From positions 1 to 53,512 of the forward strand of contig JAKSYS010000430.1 of assembly GCA_022925895.1 (NCBI GenBank): a stretch of DNA of 53,512 bases, read 5' to 3'. Numbering within the stretch: the stretch's first letter is position 1; each line of letters starts with the position of its first letter. The notes below the pieces were generated by a model that saw nothing but the letters and a program-made list of their open reading frames with translations, was not told the origin of the DNA and did not search any database. This document shows positions 33,151 through 45,710 of this stretch, one piece after another. A program made the translations under genes and the position numbers. Origin of the DNA: Fragilaria crotonensis. Taxonomy: Eukaryota > Bacillariophyta > Fragilariophyceae > Fragilariales > Fragilariaceae.

Positions 33151-34109
33151 TTACTACTTGGAACTACTAGGAATACGATTGCAATTTTCATTCAAAACCT
33201 GGCGCGGACCTTCCTTCTCCCGGTGCACGGAAACCGCCGCACTGGAGCTGGTAGGTCTGTAGACACTTGTAGATACGGTGCCTCTGGTTACAGTATCGTT
33301 CAAAGTCTTCCCAGTTATTTTTGCCACCCTGGTGGCACGTAGGGTGGCAAATTTTTTACGTGAACAGTGCGTTGTTTTGCCACTCGATCCGTGTTTTTGC
33401 CACTCGAATTAGTCGATCGCGAATACGGGACTCCGATGCAAAAAAAATGGGGTGTGCAGGACGCACGGCATTGCGCAGTCCCAGAAGATATTGCTGGTCA
33501 TGCCCCCTACATTACCCAGTATATTCGTTTTGCCACCCACCGGAGTGCGGCTGCGACTCTTCAGTATTGTTGTTTTGCCACCGAGTCATTGCACTCGATT
33601 TTTGTCCTCTACTGATAGTAGAGTACAGTATTACAAGTAGTACGGAATAATTAATAATTACTGGCGACAGTACTGTTTCACAACCGGTTTTCTAGGTGAT
33701 TCGCAACCTAGAAAATGCTGGTACAAACCCTACATACGCACATTCTGTCACGGATGGGCAATCTTCACCCTCGTCGCGTACAAGAGTACAAGGAGTTGTA
33801 CTCGCAACTCGCAACTCGTACTGGAGTACAAGTACAACGGAATTCTCCTACTCCAGTCCTTTATGGGCAGAGAACGACATGTAACCGACGCGATGCCCAA
33901 GTACAGTACCTTGTACAACGTAGTACAATACTGCGTGTTGAGTACTTGGAGTACAGAACTCCAGTAATACGGTAATGCTGTAGCTCATGGTACAAGGTAC
34001 TTACTACATTACTGGTACTCCAGCACAATTCTAGCTCTTAGCAAGACACTGCAAAACAATTTTTCACCGAATCAGCTGTTCTAGGATTATAATAAAACCC
34101 CAATGCCCT

Positions 34110-36098
34110 AGAAAAACCAGGTGATTCAATGCCTGAAAAAGCCCTAGTATGTTGAAATGCCAGTTAGATTGACTAGTCAGAAACTAAAAGGGAAAAACTA
34201 ATCGAAAAGGGAAAAGATGCCCATACATAGCATTGTAAATGGTAACAGATTCACCAGCATTGTGTTGGTCTTTGGGCTTAATTGCAACAATGCATGTTCC
34301 TTCCCATGGTTTTCAGACAAACAAGTGCCTTTCAATAATAGAAAGATGAGGAAGGTACTAGTTGAGCTCAGCAGCAATAGCTGCCCTGCCTGAGTGAATT
34401 GAGCAAACTTTAGCCGCCAGGAGTTGCAGTTAGTTATGATGATGAATCTGATCATCACATAGTAATGGTATATCAGTTCCCTTTACTTTACTAAATGAAA
34501 GGAATGTGAGTTTGCATGGAGATTATAAATTGTTGCTGATTGGCAACAAGCACCCCCAATTGAACTGACCAATTATTGTCGGACACAAATTGCATTTAGC
34601 TTGAGAACTGTTAGTTCCAGGGCTCATGCATCCAGTATTTTCTACAAAACCAGGTATGAGCCCTTTACTTGTCATGGAAGTGAAGACATTGGATGGCATG
34701 ATGATTTTTCACCTGCTTGAGAGCTGTGTTGTATCTTTGAACTACCACGCCAAGATGTTGATTCATTGAGGCCATATGAACTAGGTAAGTAAATGAGGAG
34801 CATGTCTACTAGTAAGTGAGGAAGTAGTATAAAGCAATGAACATGTGGCTGGTGTCTGCCTCCAACATCATGCGACTTACCATGGTGAGACCAAGTCAGA
34901 TTGATAGGAACAATGAATCACAAAATCTGGCGCATCAATGTTTGGTTCTGTTGAATGTGCACTATAAACAAGATACAGGATTACCTTTAATTTACCTTTA
35001 TTTACTTTTCTTAACATTGGCAGAACCAAGTTAGTAAGGACAGGAGCAGTACAGCCATACTTACCTCCACTGTTTCCTGGTTCTTTGTATTGTTGCTTAT
35101 CTTTAATATGCATTTTAAAAAATTTACATCACCCAGAATTCTTCAGCAATAACCACTTGAAAAGCTCTTCAAAATGTGCTTCTCATATGGTCTCAAGAAG
35201 TCGAATCGACAAAATCCAAAAGGTGTTCCATAGATCATTTCTCTTCTAACAGTAGGTTGTAAGGGTAATTAAATTATCCTGCACGTCCCAAAGCCTTCTG
35301 TCAATGATAGCTATGGTACCTTAGAGACCCTGTCATGGCTTTCAGTGTTGATCTTGTTTCCGGGAGCCCGTGTATGTCCCTAATCGAGCCGGCCATGACC
35401 TGCAGTAGCGTACGGGAGTACTGAGTTCTACTTAGTACTGGTACAGTGTCCGGTATTTCTATCCTCAGAGGAGCAGTCTGAGATTCGTAGGTAAAGTTGA
35501 TGTGTAACAACTTGCAATATAATTTATAAAGTCGATTTTTTAGAAACGCTCGATCGGCTCGATTAGGGACATACACGGCCTCCCAGTCCATCCCTGCATC
35601 TAGTCACTGTTAGCAATATCAAACCAGCAGGGTAGTAGTGGACACGCTACTGTGGTACTGAAACTCCGAGTACGAGTGTTTAGTGCAGCATTCGTACTCT
35701 ACCGGCAGTACTAGTACTCTAGCAGTACTACAATAGCCGACAAAGATACTGCACTGCATAGTGCCACTCGGAGTACAATACTACCGGTAGTTTACTACCG
35801 CAGTACTGTACTGTAGTCCAGGGCTCCGTATCGGTACTGTTGGAGTAGAAAGTAGAACCCAAACCTTACTGATCCATTGTGGTGGTGTTGTTTATTCGTG
35901 ATTCAGGCGGTGAATACGCAGACGTAGAAAAAAAATCGAAGATCGACTGACTTTTGAATGGTGTATGAAAAAATGTTGTGTCAATTCTAGGTGATATGTC
36001 ACCTAGAATACCCTTTTCTTCCAGGGAAGAAAAAAAGCCTGGTACACCTGTACCCAATATTCTACGCACGGATTTTTTTTCTGATCGATCATCCCCGG
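34110..36098 (-). mobile_element. Right arm of the large decayed inverted repeat
   Basis: This is the reverse-complement partner of 26664-28440 (pairs are listed there). It includes a minus-strand frame at 35866-36069 (EEKGILGDISPRIDTTFFHT) whose counterpart in the left arm still reads GDISPRIDKTFF, so both arms descend from one coding-like segment. GTAC islands (35640-35860) and a hairpin element (35362-35584) sit in this arm only. Confidence 0.7.
35362..35584. mobile_element. MITE-like hairpin with about 31-bp inverted ends
   Basis: GGGAGCCCGTGTATGTCCCT, continuing AATCGAGCCGG, at 35362-35393 is matched by its reverse complement at about 35554-35584 with one or two mismatches. About 160 bp of non-coding DNA lies between. 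Size and structure fit a miniature inverted-repeat element; no clear target duplication was found. Confidence 0.6.
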
Positions 36099-39000
36099 TA
36101 TTCTAGTAGGTGACAAATCACCTAGAATGACCGTGGTGGGCAGTTGGTATCACCTAGAATTCCCGTTCTTCTGGAGTCGTTAGCGTAGAAGTACTACAGA
36201 TGATGACAGTAACATACTCCAGTACTTTCGCCAGTACTAACAAAACTCTACATGTTGAGTGTTATGTTGAAAAAATAAGAGTTCCAGTAAATTGGATTTT
36301 TACAAATATCTGTAACATCTTACATGCAACCTCCTCTCTGTCTTTACACTAAGAAAAAGATCTACTGCCAGTATCTTGTTTGCTGCATGACCTCAAGGAC
36401 AACATCACAACATGGCATAAAGTGAGTTGATCTGCTTGTAGTCAATAATGACTGTTTATCGTTATGATTATGGTCATTTTCAACATTAAAAAGTGATATC
36501 TACGTATTTATTTTTTATATTAAGATTTTAACCTATTAAATGTAATGTTTCTTTTGAGTTGGTGATAGAATCGATGACTTATAAAACTATTACAAGTTTA
36601 TTTTTTTAGGAGTAAACAAAATCGGTGGATCCAATAAGTTTATTTCTGTGGGAGTCAACCCACGGTGGATTCCATAAATTCATTTCTACTGGAGTCAACA
36701 AAAACATAAATTTGTTTCTGCAGTAGCAACCGTTTTTCCAAGAGGTTGAGTTGGTGTTTTCATATCACCATAAAAAGTCATTTCTAACTTAAAAGGATAA
36801 GAAGGTCCGGTGAATGGCTGATATTTAATAATTTACTATTCCAGCTCTGTCCGGTTTGAAATTGTAACAAAAATTACCAGAGGTTGTGCTCGTAGGACTT
36901 CTGTACATCTCTACAGGAATTCAAAATGCGGATGCTCGAACTGGATTCAAATCACAAAAATGTATGTGTAACACACACAACAGCAACAACGACAAGACTG
37001 ATCAAGAAAACAACAACACCTCAATCCTCTAATGGCAAAAGCACCAACATTCGAGAATTGTGGTGTCCTTGTTCGGAGAATGAGGACACTGCAACTGTCA
37101 TCACAATGCAGATGCAGGCAACAAGGATTGACTTGCTTCTGGCACCATAAGGGTTGAGCCAGAAAGAATGTTGCTGTCATTGGTGGTGTATTGTGGACTT
37201 CGGATGAGGGAGAAGAGGTGGAGCAACAATCTGGTTTCAAACTTGATTCGATCAGAGTTGTGTGTGTGAACTCAGAGTTTAATGCTAGTTTTGAATGGAA
37301 ATTGTCAAAGTATTCAATTTTCATGTCAGCCACTCAATCTACATGGCAATATAAATCAACAAAAAATATGATGTACGTGATACATTTAAAATTAGTGTGA
37401 ACGTACTCAGAGTTTTAAGCTTGTTATGAATTTCACATTGTCATAGTAATCAATTTAAACATTGTAGACACAATACACATGGTGATCTAACTCAACAAAA
37501 CAAGTGATGTATGTAATTATTTTAAAACGTCATAATAAAATAAACGATGAATAATCAACATAAATGTTGATTATAGTTTTATTTGGTGAATAGTCCCCGT
37601 TCACTATCAATATATTTTGAACTCAATTTATTTTTTTCAAGTCACCAAAAACCACCTTGTGATGAACGTAGAAAATGTCAAGGATTCTGACATTGTTGAC
37701 TTTGCAAAACAAAGCAACTTCTATGAATCACTCCATGATGACTTGATGCAATCATGGATGTGTGTGACAGCATATGGAGTACCCATTCCAGGTCCTGAAG
37801 ATAAAGCACAAGTTGCCATCAATATTTATGACATATGTTGTGCTTCTATTGGGCTTAGTACTGTTCTTAAAACAATGTGGCATGATGGCAGGCATCCCAG
37901 TCTTTGTGACTACTAAGTTTGTAACAAGCAACAGTGATAGATACCATCATGCATGTTGACTGGTGTGGTTGTTCTGTCCAAGAATGCATGCTCATGTCCA
38001 AGCAATCCTGTCCCAGCATGCAATGCATGCACATACCAAAGATTTCAAGCATAAAACCACATCATCAGCTAGCAACTAGAGCATGTTCTTTCTTTAGCAG
38101 AGCATGCCCATGAATCCAATGATAAAGGTGCCGGATGATGGATATGCATGGGTATCAGGCAGCATGACTTGCTGTGTGACATAAACAAGAAGTAATAATT
38201 GAAAGGTCATTTTAGTAAATCCAATTAAGAAGAGAATGAGAAGTAAACTGGACTAAGCTGAGGATGCCTTGAAAATTTTCTAGACCATTGAGTGAGCAAC
38301 ATAGTTGCTTGCCCCATTGCCTGCTGTTGGTTTGTTTGCTGACTCCATATTGGAGCTGCCAAAGCATAACTGCACAGACTTCAGTAGAGGAAAGCAAAGG
38401 AAGTTTCTTTTAAAGGCATCATACCTTAGCATGACATAGGCATGTGATAACAAGATCAGCATGTCAACAGTCAACTGGATCAATCAGCCACTTTGATCAC
38501 TTGATGTTGATTTTTGTTGTTTGCCTTGTCACATGTCCAAGTGGGACTCCAACTCTGATACAACAACTTCCAGTTCCTCGTCAGATATGCTTATTGCTGT
38601 TTCTTCTTTCATAGCAGCAGAGCATGAGGGGTTGTTGAAAAGCCTTCCACATGTCACAAAACCCATACCACTGACAAGGATTCCTGTGGGTTCCAGTTTA
38701 CTACAAATAGTGCACAAAGTGTGTGAGTGCTGACACTCAGAAAATATTTGCACCCTAGAGTATAAAGCACAAGCCTATCCTGTAGTACTAAGGATGATAA
38801 GTGGGTCATGGGCCAATACTTCTGAGGAGTGGCATTCAGAAATGAAAGGTTTCGCTCAAGTACTACAGAAGCTTAAAGCCATCATAACTTTCATTCACAT
38901 GCATGATCTTGAGGAGTTATACAGCACTGAGAACTGGAGTAGTGGTCATGAAGTTGAAATTGATTTTTCAAAGAAATCAACAAAATTGGACTTAGTGTGG

Positions 39001-39685
39001 AATGTACTCCAATATCCAATACCTGGTACCAGTACTGTGTCCGAGTAATTAGTACCTGGTAGCCCAGTTAACTGGTACTACTACACAAGTAGTCCGAGTA
39101 CTGGTACCAGGTACTAACCGTCGTAGCGTCGTATCTACAATTCTTGTACCTATTCATATTTGCTGTCGCTCCGTTGTTCATTCGCACCCCAAATTAAAAA
39201 TTACTGTCAGACGAGGAAGTGACTAGTAACGTACACTTCGTACTTAATTCTTCGACATGTACATTTAATACTACGCCTACTCGGTGGCAAAAATATGAGC
39301 ACAAAATCAAGATACCGGCACAGTATTTGTATCGTATATTTTTACTACCATGTACAGTAGTACGCGAGTATGGTGTGTGCTCTTGTAGGTGTTAGTAGTA
39401 GCACCTGGTAGCACCTCATGAGTACAATGAGTCATGTGCTTCGTCCATCATTGGCAGTCGGAAGTGTGCATACTTGTACCAGATACACGCTGAATGATGT
39501 GACGGACCACACGAGAACTCGACGCCAGTCGACATCGATATAGGACAAACGAGGAGAGCAGCGATTGCGAACACATTTGGGCATCAGGCATCGAGTGGAC
39601 TACAGAACTACAGTACATCAATTTCTGATCTACAAGATACACTGTACTTCCAGATAGCTGAGACAAGTGAATCAACTCATCAAGC
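36099..39685. other. Gene-poor AT-rich stretch
   Basis: No gene can be supported. Base composition is strongly A/T from 36.2 to 38.5 kb. Short frames such as 37617-37916 (plus; VKDSDIVDFAKQSNFYESL) and 38794-39048 (plus; WHSEMKGFAQVLQKLKAII) have some protein-like character but no recognisable family or start context, and may be remnants of mobile elements. A GTAC island lies at 39020-39120. The last 300 bases should contain the promoter of the prenyltransferase gene. Confidence 0.5.
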
Positions 39686-39712
39686 ATGAGCATGGGGTCA
39701 CACCACACACGT

Positions 39713-40979
39713 ATGAACAGTTCGATCAAGTTCCTCCTGATTTCAGTTGCGATATCGTTACAGTTATTGTTTCATCGATGCCAAGCATTGACTACGATAC
39801 CGTTATCTGCTTCTCGGTCTGACCGTGTAGGGATGGCACAGTATGCTTCTGTCCATCGGAGAGTCCCTTCCGTGCCATCCTATGCACTGCAAGCTGAACT
39901 CGATGCATCGGCTTCAACTGCAGAGCTTGACGTATCACAGTCGATGTCGAGACCCAAACCTTTGGCGTTTCTACATGTCCTATGGAGGTTCACCAGACCA
40001 CACACCCTAATCGGATCTGCACTCGCTATCCCTGCTATCCACGCCCTCGCAGCCCCGTCTTACACAGCTCTCGTGTCGGTACCAAGTCTGGTGTCGATTC
40101 TCTACGCGATGCTGCCTGCACTTCTCATGAATCTATTCATCACTGGTCTGAATCAGATCACTGACGTTGAAATTGACAAGATCAACAAACCTGATCTACC
40201 AATTGCCGCAGGAGACCTTCGTATCAGAGACGCTATTGGTGTCGTCTCCGTGGCCTTGGTTCTCTCCCTTTGGATGGGAGTAGCACATCCCACACTCGGA
40301 TCGCAAGGCCTAAATGTAGCATTGTGGGGATCTGGGATTCTTGGTACCATGTACAGCTTGCCACCATTTCGCTTGAAACGATTCCCTCTGCTGGCAGCAT
40401 TTTGCATAGTTGCAGTCCGAGGGACAATCATTAACGCTGGCTTCTTCGCGCATGCGAAGCGTGCGGCGTTTGGAGAAAAAGTCGGTTCGGTCGTGCACTA
40501 TCTCTTCAACGACCGAGCCTGCATGTTGTCCAGTGTGTTCTTTGGCGTTTTTGGTATTGTTGTGAGTTTCCCTTTTTGCTTGGCAGATTGACCCGGAATG
40601 TTCACAAGTTCTAACTCCTTGTCCTTAGATCGCGTTGATGAAGGATGTTCCCGACGTCGCAGGCGATGAGCAAGCGAGCGTCAGAACGTTCTCAGTCAGA
40701 GTTGGCCAAACGAGAGTCTTCAACACTATGAAGAGACTTCTAACAATGCTGTTCTGTGTTTTTGGGATCGGGTTTGTCAAGGCTGCGTTTACATCAAACT
40801 CAGTACCTCTGACGCTGTCAAGAATGTTTGTCGGAACTTCGGCTTTCGTGGCAGGTATTTCGGTAAACAAAGAGGCAGTAGGAGTGAATCCCGAAGACAG
40901 CAAAGATGTGTACAACTACTACATGCACTTGTGGAAGCTATTCTATCTTTCCTACCTTCTGCTACCATTTGCCAGGTGA
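39713..40979 (+). CDS. Homogentisate phytyltransferase-type UbiA prenyltransferase, plastid-type
   Basis: This membrane enzyme joins a prenyl diphosphate to homogentisate, the committed step of tocopherol (or, with solanesyl, plastoquinone) synthesis. Exon 1 runs to 40561, intron 40562-40628 (GTGAGT...TTAG, 67 nt), exon 2 40629-40979; about 399 aa. The ATG at 39713 gives the best signal peptide (MNSSIKFLLISVAISLQLLF, then CQA); an in-frame ATG at 39686 adds nine residues. The first Asp motif is NQITDVEIDKINKPDLPIA and the second KDVPDVAGDE, both of the HPT/HST kind. Several hydrophobic spans follow each motif. The choice of phytyl over solanesyl is inferred from overall motif likeness. Confidence 0.88.
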
Positions 40980-41077
40980 ATGCAATTGCTTCGTTGGACT
41001 ACTTGATGCGTTGAGAGGGCAACGGCAGGTAGAGAATCCTGATCAATCAGATGCACTAACGCATGCACCTTACCGTA

Positions 41078-44000
41078 CTAATCCTCGACCGACACACGGT
41101 GTTTCTTAGCTGGACGCTCTCTTTTCGTTGAGCACATTCCACAAGTCTTTCTCGTTGTGGGAGTGACGTATGTGCATGCTTGACAAACCCATGTCTCACA
41201 TTGGACTGGTGGTCCTCGTTTTGTTCTACACATAGCACATGTTTTGCGCGATGCACAAGAGTAATAAGTGCACTTCGTGCACATCCACTTGTCGATGGCT
41301 TCGTTTGTAGCCGGCGCAGAAATGCCGTCTGTGTCGGTATCGACGGCATGACTTAGAACGTCGGTGATGAAAGCTTGCTTGTCTTTTGGCACGTCAAGAC
41401 TTGCGTCACTCGACGATGCAGAGACGATGCATTCCATGTCCTCGCCCACATCCAAATCGAGAGAGCGGTCGTCTGTTGCATTACAAACCTCGTGCGTTTC
41501 AGTGCTCTCCACATCATCCATACCGTCTCTTTCCCCGGTGGTTTTGTCGACATCAGAATAAGAAACTACCGGCTCTACCTCGTTGTCAGATTCGTCAGAT
41601 GAGCCTCCGCCTTCGCCGAGTTCTTCCCCAGGGTTGCATCGCTGCGCTTCTTCGAGCTCCAACATTGCCTGCTTCTCCTCATCCTCCTGTTTTCGTTGTT
41701 GAATCAAGCTCCAGGTCACTTCTAGTCCGAAGACAAACGACACCGAATCAAATCCCCTCATTGCCGCTCTGAAGATAGGATCGTCGACGGTTTCTACAGT
41801 ATGATGATGAGACCAACATCGCATATCTTCTTCGTCCGGCATTCCAATTTGTTCTTGAAAGTTATCGCCTCGCTCGTTGGATGCAAGTCCACTGCCTTCG
41901 GTCATATCGTGGGCTGCCTGAGGGGATCCGATCGTATCATCCGATTTCATGGACATGAGGATAGGAACAATGTTGGTCCATTCATCGATCCACCAGGCCT
42001 GTAAGCGACGTGCGGCGTCGGCAATGTCTTGTCCTGGTTTCCAAACCTTCAAAACATTGGCAAAGACACGATTCAAGTCCTTCGAGAAACCAGAAACGCT
42101 TTGGTAGGCCGATGGTTTGTCCTGCGACTCTAGTCGACTCCTGATAGTTCCAAGGTCTATTGGCTGTTTTACGTGAGTTTCATACTCTTCTTTGGATACA
42201 CCATGATCCTGAGGTACAAGCGGATTCGCAAAAAATTGAGAGTCTTCCTGTTCCAACATCCGGTCAAGGAGGCCCCGACAGGCTTCAAGTTTTTTCGGGA
42301 GAACATTCTTCGCTTCCAGCTCAGCATCGTCTGAAATGGTTCGACATCGCTCGCATCTCAACTTGTCATGAGTATCTGATGGCGTGTCTTGTCTCAGCTT
42401 AAACAGATTGCGCAAATCTTTCGTGCTAAGTGCATTGACTTGTTCCTTATCTGTTCAGAAATGGAGGTGAGTTGCGACCAAGGCTGAGGCGAAAATCAAC
42501 GGCAACACCTTACCATCCACTACTTGCTGCAACCCTTGTTTCGCTAGTTGTCGCTGAAATATCTTCTCCTCCACTGTACCAGTTGCCAAAAGGCGGTAAG
42601 TAAAGCAACGCTTCTTTTGCCCGTCGCGCCAGCATCGAGCAGCGGCTTAAGCGTCCTGCGCGCAGAAAAGGGGACAAGTGGTTGGGAATGCTGTTATGCA
42701 CAATCACGGAAATAGTTGACAACACGTACCACAGCTGGATTCCAATCGGGATCGAAGAGGACGAGCCGGTTGCCTCCGATCAAATTGATGCCTAGAGATT
42801 TCAGTGAGTGAGTATATCATCAATAATCTCAAGGTGTTCCGCAAAAGACAACGCAAAATGCCTTACCGCATCCTCCTGCCTTGCTGGAGAGCAGAAAGGC
42901 GACGAGCGAACTGTGAGGGTCGTTGAACTCGTCCACCATTTTCTGTCGCTTCTTCATCGTCACACTTCCGTCAAGTCTGCAAAAGCCCCAAGAGTTCTCA
43001 CGACACATCTTGCCAACGAGATCGAGTGTTTGGGTGTAGTTCGAGATGATGACAATCTTATCGTTACCATTCCCTGGCTTTCGCATTTCCTTCATCAATC
43101 GATAAAGGACGAACATTTTTCCCGACCACTCCGGAATCACCTGTGAGTTCTTACCAGGAGCGTACGGCAGAAATTTAGCAAGCCCCTGCGCCCCTTCAAT
43201 TGTTGCCTTGGCGTCCTCTTCAGAGTACTTCACTGTCTTTGCTGCAGCTCTACGCCCCACCTTGGCGGTCTCGTCCTCTTCTACAATCAACGATGGATGG
43301 TTGCATAGCTTCATCAGCAATTGGATGTATCCCAGGCAGTTCTCCTGTTTCCCTTCGAGTACATGCTTCATGTCCTTTCCAGCGACAAGTTGTTGATACA
43401 TGTTCTGCTGAATCCCAGTGAGATTGCAGCAAACAACTTGGACTAACTTTGGTGGTAGATGCTGAGCATTCAATGTGTTGACACGTCGAAGAATAAAATC
43501 ATTGACGATGGAGCTCATGTCCATTTGAATTTGCATCATTTTCTTCTTTTGGGCATCGCTTGCATCAGGTTCACGCCCACGAAGAATCGGAAAAAGCATT
43601 CGTCGTCTGAAATCTTCAGCAGACGGAGCCAATACACCTGGATTGGTGAAATCGACCATGGCAAAGAACTCCTCAAGATTGTTTTGCATGGGAGTACCAG
43701 TAAGGAGAACTCTTCGTTTGACCGGGAGTGAGTTGAGGGCTCGTGACGTTTGATTGTCACTGTTTTTGAGACGATGTGCTTCGTCGCATACAAGTAGATC
43801 ACAACAGTCCGCGTGTTTGGATAGCCTTCCTATGTGTGTTCGAATCGTTTCGTAGCTGACGATGAGAATGCTGAACATTTTCGTTTTGACAAAAATGTCA
43901 ATATTCTTTTCGACTGCCTTGCGATCCGACTCTGCTAGCGGCAGCGTTTTGACGGCTCCAGGACCAAGCCATTTTGCAAATTCATTGTCCCAATTCTTGA

Positions 44001-45010
44001 CCAATGAGCACGGGCACACAATAATGACTCTCTTACAAGTTGGTAACCCGTCTTTCGTTATGCCAGTCTTGAGCATGGTATATATGAGTGCCACGGATTG
44101 CAGGGTCTTGCCCAAACCCATATCATCTGCGAGACTGTGCGTCATGGAACAGAAATAAAAATGGTGAGAAACATGATTGGCGTCGGAGTGTAATGGCAGG
44201 GTCTACATCGACAAGAAATGAATTGCACGTCACGTACATGCAACCGTGTCCATTGAATGGTCTGAGCCCCATGACACATTCGTACATGAATTGCACTCCT
44301 TCCCGCTGATGCGGTCGTAGCCACTTGGCCAGAACATGAGGCACAAAGACGTTCTGATTGGAGTATGATTCTACTGGTGCTGGTTTCATGACAGTAACTG
44401 ACTCCTCCACTCCAGATTCATCTGGTTGTACTTCAACGACCATTCGTGGTGGTAAGCCGCGCGCTTCTCCACCTTGGTGTGGTGATTTCCAAAGAAGCAG
44501 CGGTTCGACATGGACAGGTTCATTAGAGTTTTCCTTGTCATCATCTGATTCGTCCGAAGAAGCGTCTGTGCCATCATGAGCAGCATTCTGTGATGCGTTC
44601 GGTAGTTTGAAAGAAAGTCCTTTGCCAGCCCTTGCCAATAGCTTTGACATGCCATCCAATCGTTTCCTGACTCCCAACGACGACGTCTTCAATGCTTCTT
44701 CAGCTGTCTTGCTGTACGCTCGTCGTTTCGTCATGGGACGTTGAAACTTCTTTTGCAGACCTGACGATAACGACACTGACAGACAGCTGAGAACTGGAGC
44801 TCTCTGAACAATGATTTTGGCTCCAGGCTGAAACAGCGCATTTGTCTTCGTTTGTGTCTGTGACATCTTTACACATTCCTGATCTAGGTTTTGTTTGATG
44901 GGCTTTCGGAACGTTGTCGACACGGTGCGTACTGGTAAAGGCCCGCCGCTCAATCGACGACCATCACTTCCGAAGGACGACGATGGCGCGCGTTTGTTGC
45001 CACCCAACAT
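41078..45010 (-). CDS. RAD54: RAD54-type SNF2 helicase fused to a bromodomain and two RanBP2 zinc fingers (in-frame TAA)
   Basis: Exons are 45010-44238, 44134-42867, 42791-42730, 42655-42514 and 42450-41078; donors are GTACGT, GTAAGG, GTACGT and GTAAGG, all acceptors AG, all phases consistent, about 1205 codons. RAD54 drives Rad51-dependent strand exchange in homologous repair. Motifs: [23 protein letters not shown] (Walker A, about 260-269), CDEAHRLKN (DEAH, about 375), [60 protein letters not shown] and the RAD54-specific [20 protein letters not shown]. After this come a bromodomain-like region (about 803-905: [20 protein letters not shown]), an acidic stretch, and two RanBP2 fingers ([26 protein letters not shown]). 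Codon 704 is TAA (42649-42647), where motif VI (VDAQAAAR.WRDGQKK) expects Gln. The start ATG at 45010 gives [11 protein letters not shown]. Confidence 0.9.
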
Positions 45011-45532
45011 AGCCTTTTCTTTGACGTCTGAATCAACTGTACCAAGTACTGAGCGCCTGAATGCCTGAGTTATGCTTGCTCGCAAGCAGTGAGCAGTGTA
45101 CAACAATACGGTGGAACCAAGTCAGAAATGAAGCGCTTTCAATCACACCGATGCATACAGAATTGCGGAAGGAATGATGGCGGCAACTTCGGCGCAACTT
45201 GCTGGAAATGGTCGAAAGTCCTAGGTTCGTCGGTTTGAATCTAGAACGAAGGCAGCTAAATTCCTTGTCCTTCCGACGTACAAGCGTTATGCATATGGAG
45301 GGTGAAGGGAAAAAATGGCGCGATCCACACATCATCTCGATGTAGCATAGTAGCACAGGGTACAATACTGACGGTAACCGGTAGTATCCTGTGCTAGTTG
45401 TAGATGGGCAGTCCTGTATAAATGTATATGTACAGTACGAGCAGTCCGTATCACTACTAGTGCACTGTGTATTATTGGTACTGTATTGCTTGGACTTACA
45501 TCTCATATCAACTCATATCTCACATCACGATT
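45011..45532. other. Intergenic, upstream of RAD54
   Basis: This holds the RAD54-type promoter and leader, with a GTAC/TAGT tract at 45340-45480. It ends at the left inverted repeat of the element at 45533. No supported ORF. Confidence 0.5.
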
Positions 45533-45710
45533 TTAGGGAGATCGCCGGGTAGAGTCGTGTTCCACTACGTTTCGGTCATCATGATGGAAAATTAGAAATT
45601 AGTGGACGGGAAACTTAAACAAACAAACATCGGAACTAAGAGATCCGGGTTGACATGAAACAAGGGATTTTCTACTTAGTGGAAACACGACTCTACCCCG
45701 ATCTCCCTAA
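45533..45710. mobile_element. MITE-like element with about 34-bp inverted ends
   Basis: TTAGGGAGATCGCCGGGTAG and onward (45533-45567) is matched in inverse at 45677-45710 (TAGTGGAAACACGACTCTAC, then CCCGATCTCCCTAA) with few mismatches. The middle, about 110 bp, is non-coding. TA occurs just outside or at both termini, compatible with a TA target duplication, but this is not decisive. The right end overlaps the 3' end of the EngB-type gene and contains its stop codon. Confidence 0.7.

Larger units (their letters stand above)
28441..34109. mobile_element. Interior of the inverted repeat, decayed repeat DNA
   Basis: This 5.7 kb spacer between the arms is AT-rich with no intact gene. It contains a diverged duplication (29045-29450), the second decamer array (30611-30870), GTAC islands (31130-31480, 33770-34020), decayed coding-like sequence (31869-33150, minus strand) and a run of TTTTGCCAC words at 33318-33590. 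No transposase or reverse-transcriptase motif could be recognised. Confidence 0.4.

Noticed and set aside
39448-39729. Minus-strand 93-codon frame overlapping the prenyltransferase start
   Set aside because: It has no domain, and the prenyltransferase signal peptide and promoter lie on the other strand.
45225-45260. GGTTTGAATCTAGAACG as a possible tRNA T-arm
   Set aside because: No matching acceptor, D or anticodon arms were found around it on either strand.
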